Below are positions 38,124 through 49,615 of a DNA stretch of 64,000 nucleotides, one piece after another. The translations under genes and the position numbers were made by a program. This stretch comes from Fischerella sp. CENA71. GTDB taxonomy: Bacteria; Cyanobacteriota; Cyanobacteriia; Cyanobacteriales; Nostocaceae. The first letter of the stretch is position 1; each line of letters starts with the position of its first letter. The notes under the pieces were generated by a model. It was not told the origin of the DNA. It made no database searches and saw only the letters and a program-made list of their open reading frames with translations. Location: NCBI GenBank assembly GCA_024239075.1, contig JANBVI010000027.1, forward strand, positions 186,001 through 250,000. The letters run 5' to 3'.

Positions 38124-38294
38124 GATATTGAATCACGAGATTTATTATTTGCTAGTTTAACGAGTCTTGTATCCACAAGTGAAGGGGGATTGGCGATTGG
38201 GAATCGGGAATCGGGGATTCAGGACAAGGAAGACAAGGGGAAAAAGCGGGATGCTTAATAACTAACCACCACCCCAGATACCATAAGTAGAGTC

Positions 38295-38367
38295 AATCCA
38301 AAATCGTGCGACTGAGCCCTCACGACGAAGTCTAAAATCCAAAATCTAAAATCCAAAATCTAAAATC
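38295..38367 (+). repeat. 'ccaaaatctaaaatc / cgctcacgacgaa' repeat abutting rlmD
   Basis: aatccaaaatcgtgcgactg agccctcacgacgaagtc, followed by taaaatccaaaatc units; ends 2 bases before ATG 38370, as the rnc copy does. Confidence 0.85.
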
Positions 38368-38369
38368 AA

Positions 38370-39731
38370 ATGACCATTACTTCTTGGAAACAAGGTGAAT
38401 TAATAGAAGTTAACATAACAGACACAACTGATACGGGCGATGGCGTGGGACGATCGCATGAACGGGTGGTGTTTGTACCAGATACTGTACCAGGTGATCG
38501 CGCTCTTGTCCGTCTAGTACACGTCAAATCTACACATGCTCACGCCAAGCTGCAACAAATATTACAACCCTCTACTTACCGGATTCGACCAAGCTGCATT
38601 GTGGCTGATAAATGTGGTGGTTGCCAGTGGCAACATATAGATTATGAATATCAGCTAGAAGCAAAACGCAATCAAGTTATTCAAGCCTTAGAACGTATTG
38701 GCGGTTTTGTGGAACCACCTGTAGATAGGGTTTTAAGAGCTGCTTCTGCTCTGGGTTATCGCAATAAAGCTACCTATCCTATGGGTGTATCTGCAACTGG
38801 AAATATCCAAACAGGTTATTACCAAAAAGGTAGCCATCAATTGATTAATTTAAATCAATGTCCAGTACAAGATTCACGATTAAATTCTTTATTGGCAGAA
38901 ATTAAACAAGATATTCAAAAGCAAAATTGGCCAATTTATAACGAACAACACCACAAAGGAATAATCCGTCATCTTGGTTTACGCATTGGTCGTCGGACGG
39001 GAGAAATATTATTGACTTTAGTAGTAAAAGATTGGAATTTACCAGGTATCAAAGATCAGGCACAAGAATGGTTAAAGCGCTATCCTACCCTAGTAGGAGT
39101 TTGTTTAAACTATAACCCAAAACGTACAAATACTATTTTCGGCTCTGAAACTCGTTGTATTTCTGGTCTTGCTTACCTGCGAGAAGAATTTGCTGGTTTA
39201 GAATTTCGTGTACGTCCAGATACGTTTTTCCAGGTTTCTACGGAGACGGCAGAAAACTTGTTACAGATTATTCAATCAGAACTACACTTACAAGGAACTG
39301 AGGTGCTACTGGATACATATTGTGGTATTGGTACGTTAACTTTGCCCTTAGCAAAACAAGTTCGTCAAGCAATTGGGTTGGAAATACAGCCAGAGGCGGT
39401 AGAACAGGCTATTGATAATGCTAAATATAATCAAATTAATAATGTCACTTTTATGACAGGTGCGGTCGAAAAATTACTGCCGCAACTGGAAATTAAACCG
39501 AATATTGTTTTACTAGATCCACCGCGAAAAGGATGCGATCGCCAAGTTGTTGAAACTTTACTAGAATTTCAACCAGAACGTATCGTTTATGTCAGTTGTA
39601 AAGTAGCAACCCTCGCGCGTGATTTGAAATTATTTTGCGAAAATGGTGTGTATACTCTTACACGTGTACAACCAGCAGATTTTTTCCCTCAAACCGCCCA
39701 TGTAGAAACAGCAGCCTTTCTAGTGCGATAG
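38370..39731 (+). CDS. rlmD: 23S rRNA (uracil-5-)-methyltransferase, RlmD/TrmA family
   Basis: 453 residues. N-terminal TRAM domain, then the 4Fe-4S cysteines C76, C82 and C85 (in CIVADKCGGCQWQH) with a fourth in NQCPVQ; SAM-binding DTYCGIGTL; catalytic Cys in VYVSCKVATLARDL. Methylates a uridine of 23S rRNA (position corresponding to E. coli U1939 or U747, not separable here). Typical single copy in cyanobacteria. Translation starts without Shine-Dalgarno directly after a repeat. Confidence 0.93.
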   Translation: MTITSWKQGELIEVNITDTTDTGDGVGRSHERVVFVPDTVPGDRALVRLVHVKSTHAHAKLQQILQPSTYRIRPSCIVADKCGGCQWQHIDYEYQLEAKRNQVIQALERIGGFVEPPVDRVLRAASALGYRNKATYPMGVSATGNIQTGYYQKGSHQLINLNQCPVQDSRLNSLLAEIKQDIQKQNWPIYNEQHHKGIIRHLGLRIGRRTGEILLTLVVKDWNLPGIKDQAQEWLKRYPTLVGVCLNYNPKRTNTIFGSETRCISGLAYLREEFAGLEFRVRPDTFFQVSTETAENLLQIIQSELHLQGTEVLLDTYCGIGTLTLPLAKQVRQAIGLEIQPEAVEQAIDNAKYNQINNVTFMTGAVEKLLPQLEIKPNIVLLDPPRKGCDRQVVETLLEFQPERIVYVSCKVATLARDLKLFCENGVYTLTRVQPADFFPQTAHVETAAFLVR

Positions 39732-40224
39732 CTATGTTGCACAGGTGCAATGAATCCATTCACAAATATCTATACATCGCATCATTTCAGTTGCATTAAA
39801 CATATATTAAATCTTTTAAAAAACTCAAACGGGAATTTTGTAGTCTGGCGGATAGTAAAAATGCTAAACTTGAATTAAGCTAAAAATATAGTTCTAATTG
39901 TGCAAAAATATAGAAGCCGCATGGGCTATTCTCAAATATGAATTGGGTCGTCTAAACTAAAGTTCGGCAGATAAAAGAGTACAAATATACTCTTTTACGT
40001 ATGCACAGCACTTTTTGAATTGCTAACTGCTTGGGCAGGTTTACTTAAGCCGTATTATGTGAGACAGCCCAAAATCATTAGGAGAGCCAATGCTCCCTAG
40101 CATTTTCAAAATTTAGTTCCAAAGACGTTAGGTTTGAAGGCAACACGACCACCTCACAAATTATCAGGGTGCCTGTGACAGCAAACTGATGTCTAGCTAA
40201 CTCTGAAGCTGCGGGGTTTCTCTT
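39732..40224. other. Gene-free gap before the anti-sigma kinase gene
   Basis: About 490 bases, no gene, RNA or repeat recognised. A GTG at 40225 starts the next gene; a gagg-like ribosome site is not obvious. Confidence 0.4.
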
Positions 40225-40680
40225 GTGATCACCATTTCACTTCGTCCAGTAGGACGTAGTTGGGGTACTATTAGTTTTGCCTCAACTCTATACCTCTGCC
40301 CAATATTAGATTTACTTTTGGCAGAAATTCCCACGCCCATGCAAGCCGAACTACGACTAGGACTCCAAGAAGCTCTAGTGAATGCGGCTAAACATGGCAA
40401 TAATCTAGATCCTAGTAAAAAGGTAGTAGTACGTTTTTCCTTAATAGATAATAAATATTGGTGGATCATCTCAGACCAAGGGGGAGGTTTTACTCCTTCT
40501 TGTAATTGTGATATAGATCCAACAGAGTATCTACCACCAGATGAGTCAGAAAACGGTCGTGGTTTATCTATTTTGCATCTTGTTTTTGACGAAGTAGAGT
40601 GGAACACCAAAGGTACTGAGTTAAGACTTTGTAAGCAATTAGAGCAAGCTCGGCCGCGTATACCGTTATTGCGAAATTAG
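40225..40680 (+). CDS. Anti-sigma regulatory factor (RsbW-like serine kinase)
   Basis: 151 residues, starting at GTG 40225. HATPase fold with N box EALVNAAKHGN, G1 SDQGGGFTPS and G2 NGRGLSILHLVFDEVEW, as in RsbW/SpoIIAB kinases that bind sigma factors or phosphorylate anti-sigma antagonists. The partner genes (STAS-domain antagonist, PP2C phosphatase) are not here. Followed by taccca/attaccca tandem repeats. Confidence 0.88.
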   Translation: MITISLRPVGRSWGTISFASTLYLCPILDLLLAEIPTPMQAELRLGLQEALVNAAKHGNNLDPSKKVVVRFSLIDNKYWWIISDQGGGFTPSCNCDIDPTEYLPPDESENGRGLSILHLVFDEVEWNTKGTELRLCKQLEQARPRIPLLRN

Positions 40681-40685
40681 AGAAT

Positions 40686-40745
40686 AAATAATGGGTAATT
40701 AGTAATGGGTTTTCCCATTACCAATTACCCATTACCCATTACCTA
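40686..40745. repeat. 'attaccc' tandem repeat
   Basis: aatgggtaattagtaatggg and attacccattacccattacc units that can pair; forms a hairpin-like short tandem repeat between the convergent genes. Confidence 0.8.
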
Positions 40746-41024
40746 TTACCCTTTTCCATGTGTAGGACACGGTGGTGCAGAAATAGAGCGATCTAACCAA
40801 CCTGTCGCTTGTTCTAACCTTGTTAAAGCTTCTTGTGGTTCTTCCTTAAGAAGGAAGACAAGAGCCGCTGCTAATTGTTCACTAGCACGAGCGTTACGGT
40901 TAGACTTGAGGCGATGCCAATCATTAGGAGAAATACTCAATCTCTCCATGAGAGCTTGAGCTAATTCTACAGTAGTAAATTCATTCAGTTGACTGTTTTT
41001 AAGCGGCTGTGTAGATTGAGACAT
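40746..41024 (-). CDS. DUF6439-type conserved cyanobacterial protein
   Basis: About 92 residues from ATG 41024 (MSQSTQPLKNS); a further ATG at 41033 is possible. Strongly cyanobacterial sequence: ELAQALMERLSISPNDWHRL, NARASEQLAAALVFLL, LEQATGWLDRSISAPPCPTHG. Helical, soluble, function unknown. DUF number from memory. Confidence 0.82.
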   Translation of the reverse strand: MSQSTQPLKNSQLNEFTTVELAQALMERLSISPNDWHRLKSNRNARASEQLAAALVFLLKEEPQEALTRLEQATGWLDRSISAPPCPTHGKG

Positions 41025-41068
41025 ACACTCCAAGGTATTGTCGCATTTACCTTTACTCTACTACTTTA

Positions 41069-41437
41069 ATGAAGCAGCCTCAAAAACCGTCAGAACCACC
41101 ACAAGGGGATAATCAAGAACTTGATTTTGAACAAGAACTGTTAGAAGTCGAGCGAGCGCTTGTGGCTTTAAAAGAACGTCACCAGCAGGTGCTACGCGAT
41201 CGCCGTCAACAAAAACAATTACAATATAAACTTTACAAACTCAGTCAAGATAAAAACCCGACACCAGAGATAGAAGCTGAGTTACGGCAAATTCAACAGC
41301 AGTTAGAAGTTTTAGAAGTGTGCTTAGAGAGTCAGCTGTTTTCTTGGAGCAGTTTTAGAGAGCCTTTTTGGCAAGCGATACGCTTTGGTGGATTAGGCGT
41401 TATCATAGGTTGGATATTAAAGTCTTGTGCTGGATAG
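41069..41437 (+). CDS. Small coiled-coil protein with C-terminal membrane anchor
   Basis: 122 residues. Residues 20-95 are highly charged and heptad-like (EQELLEVERALVALKERHQQ ... LRQIQQQLEVLEVCLES), a coiled coil; the last 20 residues (FGGLGVIIGWILKSC) are a membrane helix. Tail-anchored topology is implied. Divergent from the DUF6439 gene, 45 bases away. Family not recognised. Confidence 0.78.
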   Translation: MKQPQKPSEPPQGDNQELDFEQELLEVERALVALKERHQQVLRDRRQQKQLQYKLYKLSQDKNPTPEIEAELRQIQQQLEVLEVCLESQLFSWSSFREPFWQAIRFGGLGVIIGWILKSCAG

Positions 41438-41536
41438 GAATTGGAGATTTCTTTAAGAACTAAATCTTTTAAATTAAAATTTAAAGTCTACAATTCTAAA
41501 AATGTCCAACTCTAGATTTTATGCTCGGATACAAAC

Positions 41537-42928
41537 ATGCCAAATCAAAGAATTGTAGAAATATTACGAAATGGTCAGCCTGATGATTCACTAGAAGTTA
41601 AAGGCTGGGTGCGTACTAAACGTGAATTAAAAGGTTTTGCTTTTATAGAAGTAAATGATGGTTCATCTCTGGCTAACTTACAAGTGGTAATTAATCAAGA
41701 TCTGCCAGATTATGAAAATATCTTAAAAAAATTAAATACAGGTGCTTCAGTGGAAGTGGCTGGAGTGTTAGTTGCTTCTCCTGCGAAAGGACAGCGTGTA
41801 GAATTAAAAGCAGATAGCGTCAAAGTTTATGGAGAAGCTGATCCCGAAACTTATCCTCTGCAAAAGAAACGCCATTCCTTTGAGTTTTTACGAACAATTG
41901 GACATTTGCGATCGCGTACCAATTCCTTTGGTGCAGTTTTCCGTGTCCGCAATGCTTGTGCTACCGCCATTCACCAATTCTTTCAAGAACGCGGTTTTAT
42001 GTGGGTACATACTCCCATTATTACCGCAAGTGACTGCGAAGGTGCAGGAGAACTTTTTAGTGTCACTAGTTTAGATTTAAAAAATATTCCCCGCACAGAA
42101 AATCAGACTGTAGATTATACTAAAGACTTCTTTTCTAAACCAACATACTTAACAGTTAGCGGTCAATTAGAAGCTGAAATCATGGCGATGGCTTTTAGTA
42201 ATGTCTACACTTTTGGCCCTACTTTCCGTGCTGAAAATTCCAACACTTCCCGTCACCTAGCAGAATTTTGGATGGTTGAGCCAGAAATGGCTTTTTGTGA
42301 TATTCATGGGGATATGGATTTAGCTGAGGAATTTCTCAAATATATTTTTAAATATGTGCTGGAAAAATGCCCAGAAGACATGGAGTTTTTTAACCAGCGC
42401 ATTGATAATACTGTGTTAGCGATCGCAGATAACATTATCAACAATCAATTTGAACGTATCACCTATACAGAAGCCATCAAACTTTTAGAAAAAGCCGATG
42501 TGCAGTTTGATTATCCTGTTAGTTGGGGTTTAGATTTACAATCAGAACACGAACGTTATCTTTGTGAACAATTATTCAAAAAACCAGTGATTGTGACTGA
42601 TTATCCAGCCCAAATCAAAGCCTTTTATATGCGCTTAAACGATGATGAAAAAACCGTCGCTGCAATGGATATTCTCGCACCAAAAATTGGTGAAATTGTC
42701 GGTGGTTCCCAACGGGAAGAACGTTTAGAAGTGTTAGAAAGGCGGGTACTCGCGCAAGGAATGAAACTAGAAGATTTGTGGTGGTATTTAGATTTACGTC
42801 GTTATGGTACTGTTCCCCACGCTGGTTTTGGATTAGGTTTTGAAAGACTAGTGCAATTTATGACCGGGATGGGGAATATTCGTGATGTGATTCCTTTTCC
42901 ACGCACACCAGAGAGTGCAGAATTTTAG
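41537..42928 (+). CDS. asnS: Asparaginyl-tRNA synthetase
   Basis: 463 residues, class IIb synthetase. N-terminal OB-fold anticodon-binding domain ([19 protein letters not shown]), motif 2 with [24 protein letters not shown], and motif 3 [29 protein letters not shown] at the C-terminus. Presence of AsnS means direct charging of tRNA-Asn rather than the transamidation route. Monocistronic. Confidence 0.98.
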   Translation: MPNQRIVEILRNGQPDDSLEVKGWVRTKRELKGFAFIEVNDGSSLANLQVVINQDLPDYENILKKLNTGASVEVAGVLVASPAKGQRVELKADSVKVYGEADPETYPLQKKRHSFEFLRTIGHLRSRTNSFGAVFRVRNACATAIHQFFQERGFMWVHTPIITASDCEGAGELFSVTSLDLKNIPRTENQTVDYTKDFFSKPTYLTVSGQLEAEIMAMAFSNVYTFGPTFRAENSNTSRHLAEFWMVEPEMAFCDIHGDMDLAEEFLKYIFKYVLEKCPEDMEFFNQRIDNTVLAIADNIINNQFERITYTEAIKLLEKADVQFDYPVSWGLDLQSEHERYLCEQLFKKPVIVTDYPAQIKAFYMRLNDDEKTVAAMDILAPKIGEIVGGSQREERLEVLERRVLAQGMKLEDLWWYLDLRRYGTVPHAGFGLGFERLVQFMTGMGNIRDVIPFPRTPESAEF

Positions 42929-43104
42929 TTATTAGTTTGGAGCTAAAGATTAGGATTTTTGTAGTAGCATGTCAAGGCTAAAATAGTGGAATAGATATCA
43001 GATTTTATCTGTGTTCTCTGCGCCTGGTGCGGTTTATTAACGCAACATTTTAGCCTTAACACGCTAAATATACTGCACCATATTGAAGTTAAATTTTGAA
43101 ATAT

Positions 43105-43326
43105 TTAGACTTCCATCATCCGTGCCATTTCTTGCGGATCATTCATTGCTGTGAAATCGGGGCGCATGGAATGAAACTCAAATCCCAAGGCTTCGATTTT
43201 AAATTGATAGACTTGGTGCGTCACAAACACAATATCATGACCGCGTTGCCGCAATTCAAGTGCAACAGCAATCATGGGATGAAGATCTCCCAAAGTTCCC
43301 AACGTTGTAATTAGGATTCGGCTCAC
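43105..43326 (-). pseudogene. N-terminal remnant of a UGT-like glycosyltransferase
   Basis: About 73 residues from GTG 43326: SRILITTLGTLGDLHPMIAV, ALELRQRGHDIVFVTHQV, then ALGFEFHSMRPDF. This is the start of a nucleotide-sugar-binding (GT1/GT28) glycosyltransferase that should be about 420 residues; the frame stops at 43105 and no C-terminal half follows. It is a deletion remnant, not a small gene. Confidence 0.75.
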
Positions 43327-43422
43327 AAATAATAGATTTTTGATAACAAAAAATATTGAGTTATGAGTTTGAAATTGTAACAAATCAACTCATAACTCAA
43401 CACTTATAAATTAGAGCTTGCT

Positions 43423-44160
43423 CTATGCCATTTGATTTTCAATCGCCCACCGTGCTAATTCAGTACGATTGTGGAGATTGGTTTTGCCCAACATATTGGA
43501 CACATGGCTTTCAACTGTACGCTGACTAACATTTAGTTCTTCAGCAATTTCGCGGTTAGCTAAACCCCTAGCAACAAACTGAACAACTTTCAGTTCTGTT
43601 GGGGTTAGCTGTACATCAAAGGGAACTTGAATACGCGAACCGTTGTCTCCTCCTTTGGCTTGATGTTCTTTCCAACGAATGGTTTGTTTAAGAGACGATT
43701 CTACCTGCGCCACCAACTCTTCTGGTTCAAAGGGCTTGACCATGTATACATCAGCACCTTTATTTAGTCCTTTAACCCGGTCTGCGCTTTGTCCCTTTGC
43801 TGATAGAAATAGAACAGGAATCCAACTAGTGCGTTCGTTTTGTCGGACTTGTTCAACAAAGGTATATCCGTCCATTTCGGGCATCATCACGTCGCAGATG
43901 ATCATATCTGGAACATCCTGCTCTAAAATTTCCAAAGCTTCTCGACCGTTTTCTGCGGTGATGACTTCATATCCCCGGAATTCTAAGTAATCCTTCACCA
44001 GCAAGATGAGGTTAGGGTCATCATCAATGAGTAGAAGTCGTTTGTAATCTTTCATGCTGGGTTCTTTCATAGCAGTGGCACTTGTCGCGCGTAGATCCAT
44101 AGGGGCCTTGTATAGCGATCCTTTTTGGTGGATGATTGTGATGTTGTGCTTTTTCCCCAC
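43423..44160 (-). CDS. NarL/LuxR-type response regulator, Rre1/Ycf29-like
   Basis: 245 residues. Receiver domain with LLLIDDDPNLILLVKDYLEF, phospho-Asp in MIICDVMMPEMDGYTF, and the Lys in VYMVKPFEPEEL; C-terminal LuxR helix-turn-helix (LTPTELKVVQFVARGLANREI, TVESHVSNMLGKTNL). The text resembles cyanobacterial Rre1 (Ycf29), reported as a stress regulator of heat-shock genes, but this name is not certain. The likely start is later than the first ATG: MKDYKRLLLIDDD at about 44055 or MKEPSMKDY; the longer start 44160 is given. Confidence 0.88.
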   Translation of the reverse strand: MGKKHNITIIHQKGSLYKAPMDLRATSATAMKEPSMKDYKRLLLIDDDPNLILLVKDYLEFRGYEVITAENGREALEILEQDVPDMIICDVMMPEMDGYTFVEQVRQNERTSWIPVLFLSAKGQSADRVKGLNKGADVYMVKPFEPEELVAQVESSLKQTIRWKEHQAKGGDNGSRIQVPFDVQLTPTELKVVQFVARGLANREIAEELNVSQRTVESHVSNMLGKTNLHNRTELARWAIENQMA

Positions 44161-44380
44161 TTAACTTGCCTTTGTTGAGTAAATATCTCAAAATAGAAAC
44201 TTATTTTCCTTGAAACTACTTAATCAGTGGCAAAAGTCCAGTAAGGATACGTAGAGCAGTAGTATTTATAATGCGTTATTATATATCGGTTTTAAAGGAG
44301 CGGACAAAAAAACTTCAATAGAATAATAATCCTCATAGATTATCAAACTTCACTAGTTCCAAGATGCTCCTAGTAAACAC

Positions 44381-44902
44381 TTAACCCGCACTTTTGTAAT
44401 TGACCGCTTCACTATATCCCTCAGATGTTAAGCTTCGATTCAGCTTCTCCTCAGCAACCACGGAGGTTTCTGATAGGGGATGAACTAAAAAAGCATATTC
44501 TTCCACAACCTTATTTCTAATTAAATGTTCCTGGATAATCCGCTCGATGACTTCCGGGGTTGCTTGGCGATACCAGACACCATCCGGGTAAACCACCATT
44601 ATCGGCCCAGAGCAACAAACTCGCAAGCAATTAGCTTTGGTTCGGAATATGCAACCAGGACGATTTTGTTGAGCAACATCCAATCCCAGCTTCTTCAGCC
44701 GCTTTTTTCAGTATTCCCATGCTTCTAAACTGGCTTGCTTAGAACAACATTTAGGCAATGTTTGACCAACACAGATAAAAACATGTCGCTGAATTTTTGT
44801 TAGTCCTAAAGTTTCTATAGATTTATTTAGGGCTTTATTTTCAGGTGATAGAGTTGCTTTCTGTATTTTATGGCTGAACTGGATCACTATCTTGTTACCC
44901 AT
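44381..44902 (-). pseudogene. (2Fe-2S) thioredoxin-like ferredoxin, interrupted by one in-frame TGA
   Basis: Two in-frame halves of one 172-residue protein separated by a TGA at 44708-44710. N part ends KCCSKQASLEAWEY, then the stop, then [21 protein letters not shown]. The Cys pairs (HVFICVGQTLPKCC and [11 protein letters not shown]) are those of the thioredoxin-like 2Fe-2S ferredoxin family, conserved in cyanobacteria. The frame is exactly kept, so a single base change (for example TTA to TGA) in a leucine-type codon would explain it. Either a recent nonsense mutation, a sequencing error, or readthrough; no selenocysteine signal is visible. Confidence 0.85.
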
Positions 44903-45047
44903 CTCACGCTTTCTGATTTCTGTTCTATAACAAATTCCAAGCTTTGCAAATAAAGTTGACTATATATAACTATTCGTTACTTATATAAAAAACCCTGAAA
45001 TACTAAAATAAATGAGTATTTTTACTTGATATGAGAGTTGGAGATTG

Positions 45048-45118
45048 GAAAAGATGGGGTGATGCGGAGAGTGGAGACACGGAGATTTGAGCAAAAATAC
45101 TTCCTGTGTCCTTGATCT
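45048..45118. repeat. Degenerate copy of the GC-rich repeat
   Basis: gatgcggagagtggagacacggagatttgag, core caaaaatacttcc, then tgtgtccttgatct. Weaker similarity than other copies. Part of the 330-base gap between the ferredoxin pseudogene and groES; the rest of that gap is AT-rich with the groES promoter and CIRCE. Confidence 0.55.
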
Positions 45119-45192
45119 GCGATCCCTATTCCCAAAAGTTCGGGAACCCGTACAACCCAAAATATTGCCATTGCATACAGTCGTTCGCTAAA

Positions 45193-45219
45193 TTAGCACT
45201 CAGGAGTTGAGAGTGCTAA
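45193..45219 (+). promoter_or_regulatory. CIRCE operator upstream of groES-groEL1
   Basis: Perfect TTAGCACTC, 9-base spacer, GAGTGCTAA, 17 bases before the groES ATG. It overlaps the likely 5' untranslated region, so HrcA binding may also mask translation start. HrcA gene is not in this window. Confidence 0.97.
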
Positions 45220-45235
45220 CTCTGGAGAAATTCGT

Positions 45236-45547
45236 ATGGCAGCTGTATCTCTAAGCGTTTCTACTGTAAAACCTTTGGGCGATCGCGTATTTGTAAAAGT
45301 GAGCGCCTCTGAAGAAAAAACCGCCGGTGGTTTGTATTTACCCGACACCGCCAAAGAAAAGCCCCAAGTTGGCGAAGTTGTTGCGGTTGGTGACGGCAAA
45401 ATTAAAGATGATGGTTCCCGTCAAGCATTGGATGTGAAAGTAGGGGATAAAGTTCTCTACTCCAAATATGCTGGTACCGATATCAAGCTAGGAACCGACG
45501 AATACGTACTACTTTCTGAAAAAGACATTTTAGCGATTGTTTCTTAG
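45236..45547 (+). CDS. groES: Co-chaperonin GroES
   Basis: 103 residues, the 10-kDa lid of the chaperonin. [20 protein letters not shown], mobile loop [31 protein letters not shown] and EKDILAI. Directly followed, after a 104-base gap full of tandem repeats, by groEL1 in the same direction, so one operon under the CIRCE. Confidence 0.98.
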   Translation: MAAVSLSVSTVKPLGDRVFVKVSASEEKTAGGLYLPDTAKEKPQVGEVVAVGDGKIKDDGSRQALDVKVGDKVLYSKYAGTDIKLGTDEYVLLSEKDILAIVS

Positions 45548-45645
45548 TGATTGGTCATTGGTCATTAGTCATTAATTTATTACAAATGACAAATGACAAA
45601 AGACAAATAACGAATGACAAATAACGAATGACAAAGGACTACTAG
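45548..45645 (+). repeat. tgacaaatgacaaa tandem repeats between groES and groEL1
   Basis: ggtcattggtcattagtcat on one side and aatgacaaatgacaaaagac, aaataacgaatgac repeated on the other; complementary halves can fold. It sits in the groESL operon transcript, just before an actaggaaatt ribosome site. Confidence 0.9.
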
Positions 45646-47289
<1,644 letters not shown>

Positions 47290-47310
47290 GATTCTGTAGT
47301 TACCTAAATT

Positions 47311-47350
47311 AAAAAACAGCTGCTTCCCTTGTGGAGGTGGCTGTTTTTTT
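47311..47350 (+). terminator. Terminator of groESL
   Basis: AAAAAACAGC (47311-47320) pairs with GCTGTTTTTT (47340-47349) around an 18-20 base loop, followed by a further T; 22 bases after the groEL1 stop. Confidence 0.8.
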
Positions 47351-47617
47351 ATGAACAACTTTTTTGTTTGAAACACAAAGATACAAAGAAGGCGAAGAAA
47401 AAACATGAAAATGAAAGATGTCAAAATAGCTAATCTACCCATAAATAGACTACGTTAACTATTCTTTCCATGATTTTATGCAGGCTGGCAAAAAGAGTAT
47501 TTTTAGTAAAATTCAGGTTATGAGGGCTGATATAGTGAAATCCTCCCTTTCATAAATAGTAGATTTAAATAGAGCGATCGCACTCCAAATCTATTTTCGT
47601 ATCCTCTACACTTGTCA
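47351..47617. other. Gap between groEL1 and the methyltransferase gene
   Basis: About 270 bases AT-rich, no gene seen. HIP1 site at 47575. Confidence 0.4.
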
Positions 47618-48394
47618 ATGACAACCCACCCTGAATCCACACCCTTACACACTTTCAACCCTTTGACTCGCTTCTCCGATAGAGTTGAAGATTATGTCAA
47701 GTCTCGACCAAGTTACCCAGCCGCAGCAATTGATAAAATCCTAGAAAATTTAGCCTCACCCTCTCAACTTGTCGCCGCAGATATTGGTGCGGGAACAGGA
47801 ATTTCTTCACGTTTATTAGGCGATCGCGGTGTTAATGTAATTGCTATTGAACCAAACGCGGCGATGAGAGAAGCAGCAGCACCTCATCCTTTGGTCGAAT
47901 TTTGGAATGGAACAGCAGAAACCACTAATCTCAGCGATGCATCTGTTGATTTAGTTACCTGTTTTCAGGCTTTTCACTGGTTTAACCCAGAGCCAAGTTT
48001 ATCGGAGTTCCGCCGTATTCTCAAACCATCAGGACGGTTGGCCTTGGTGTGGAATAACCGTGAAGAGGAAGATGCTTTGACTAGGGAATACAATCGCTTG
48101 GTACGTGAAGCATCGAATCATCATCCCGCCGAGTCACGGATGCAGACGCTGGAACCGTTATTAATGACAAAAAATTTTGTTAATATTCGTGAATCTAATT
48201 TTGTTTATCAACACGAATTAGATTTAACAGGATTTATTGGTCGTGCAACTAGTGCTTCCTATGTTCCGCGTCAAGGACAAGCCTATGAACAACTGATTTC
48301 TGGTTTAAGGGAAGTATATCAAAACTTTTGTGATCAACGTGGTTTTGTTCACATGGTTTATCGTACTAGCGTCCACCTGGCTGAACCTGCTTGA
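47618..48394 (+). CDS. Class I SAM-dependent methyltransferase
   Basis: 258 residues from ATG 47618 (a TTG at 47612 is in frame). SAM motif I AADIGAGTGISSRLL, motif II-like VIAIEPNAAMREAA, and DLVTCFQAFHWF, LKPSGRLALVWNN, typical of the UbiE/Coq5-like small-molecule methyltransferases. Substrate unknown. The downstream gene ndhH is convergent. Confidence 0.9.
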   Translation: MTTHPESTPLHTFNPLTRFSDRVEDYVKSRPSYPAAAIDKILENLASPSQLVAADIGAGTGISSRLLGDRGVNVIAIEPNAAMREAAAPHPLVEFWNGTAETTNLSDASVDLVTCFQAFHWFNPEPSLSEFRRILKPSGRLALVWNNREEEDALTREYNRLVREASNHHPAESRMQTLEPLLMTKNFVNIRESNFVYQHELDLTGFIGRATSASYVPRQGQAYEQLISGLREVYQNFCDQRGFVHMVYRTSVHLAEPA

Positions 48395-48430
48395 GTTTAG
48401 TAGAGTGGGCATTACCCACCCTACAATTAA

Positions 48431-49615
48431 CTAGCGGTCTACTGAACCCATAATTACATCGATACTGCCCAGAATTACCACAATATCTGCTACCTTCACA
48501 CCCCGCAGTAAATGAGGGAGAATTTGTAGGTTGTTATAATCTGCTGGGCGAATTTTCCACCGCCAAGGAAAGACGTTATCATCGCCAATCAAATAAATTC
48601 CCAATTCACCTTTACCACTTTCAACGCGGCTGTAAATTTCGCCTTTGGGAATCTTAAAAGTAGGAGCAACTTTCTTAGCAATGTATTGATAATCAAAATC
48701 ATCCCACTCAGATTTTTTACCCGCTTGCATCCGCTTGGCTTCGAGGTTTTCGTATGGGCCGCCTGGAAGTCCTTTGAGGGCTTGACGAAGAATTTTCACG
48801 GATTCACGCATTTCCCGCATCCGTACCAGGTAACGGGCTAAACAATCTCCGGCAGTTTCCCACTGTACTTCCCAGTCGAAGTCATCGTAACATTCATAGT
48901 GGTCTACTTTCCGCAAATCCCACTTGACGCCAGATGCACGTAACATTGGGCCAGAAAGTCCCCAGTTAATTGCTTCTTCGCGGGTGATAGTCCCAACGCC
49001 TTCTACACGGCGACGGAAAATAGGGTTGTTAGTAACTAAGCGCTCGTACTCATCTATTTTAGGTATTAAGTAGTCGCAGAAGTCTTCACACTTGTCTACC
49101 CAACCGTAGGGTAAATCAACCGCTACTCCCCCAATACGGAAGTAGTTGTTGTTAACCATGCGATAACCTGTAGCAGCTTCCCACAGGTCGTAAATCATTT
49201 CCCGTTCACGAAATTGGTAGAAAAAGGGAGTTTGAGCGCCCACGTCAGCAAGGAAGGGGCCAAACCACAGTAAATGGTTGGCGATGCGGTTTAACTCCAG
49301 CATAATGACGCGGATGTAGCTGGCGCGTTTGGGGACGGTAATCCCTGCTAATTTTTCGGGAGCGTTGACTGTGACGGCTTCATTAAACATACCCGCCGCA
49401 TAGTCCCAGCGACTTACGTAAGGGACATATTGGAGATTAGTGCGGTTTTCCGCAATTTTTTCCATCCCCCGGTGTAGATAGCCAATTACCGGCTCACAAT
49501 CAACAACGTCTTCGCCATCTAGAGTGACAATTAACCGCAGAACTCCATGCATTGAGGGGTGATGAGGCCCCATGTTCAGCACCATTGGTTCAGTGCGGGT
49601 TTCTATTCTTGCCAT
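48431..49615 (-). CDS. ndhH: NAD(P)H-quinone oxidoreductase subunit H
   Basis: 394-residue 49-kDa-type subunit of the NDH-1 complex of the thylakoid membrane, which takes part in respiration, cyclic electron flow and CO2 uptake. Start [44 protein letters not shown]-terminal [14 protein letters not shown] are canonical. In cyanobacteria ndhH is not linked to the ndhCKJ or ndhAIGE operons, as here. Confidence 0.98.
   Translation of the reverse strand: MARIETRTEPMVLNMGPHHPSMHGVLRLIVTLDGEDVVDCEPVIGYLHRGMEKIAENRTNLQYVPYVSRWDYAAGMFNEAVTVNAPEKLAGITVPKRASYIRVIMLELNRIANHLLWFGPFLADVGAQTPFFYQFREREMIYDLWEAATGYRMVNNNYFRIGGVAVDLPYGWVDKCEDFCDYLIPKIDEYERLVTNNPIFRRRVEGVGTITREEAINWGLSGPMLRASGVKWDLRKVDHYECYDDFDWEVQWETAGDCLARYLVRMREMRESVKILRQALKGLPGGPYENLEAKRMQAGKKSEWDDFDYQYIAKKVAPTFKIPKGEIYSRVESGKGELGIYLIGDDNVFPWRWKIRPADYNNLQILPHLLRGVKVADIVVILGSIDVIMGSVDR

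Noticed and set aside
44708-44710. Selenocysteine codon in the ferredoxin gene
   Set aside because: No hairpin of the expected kind after the TGA, and the place corresponds to a leucine-type position in the family rather than a Cys.
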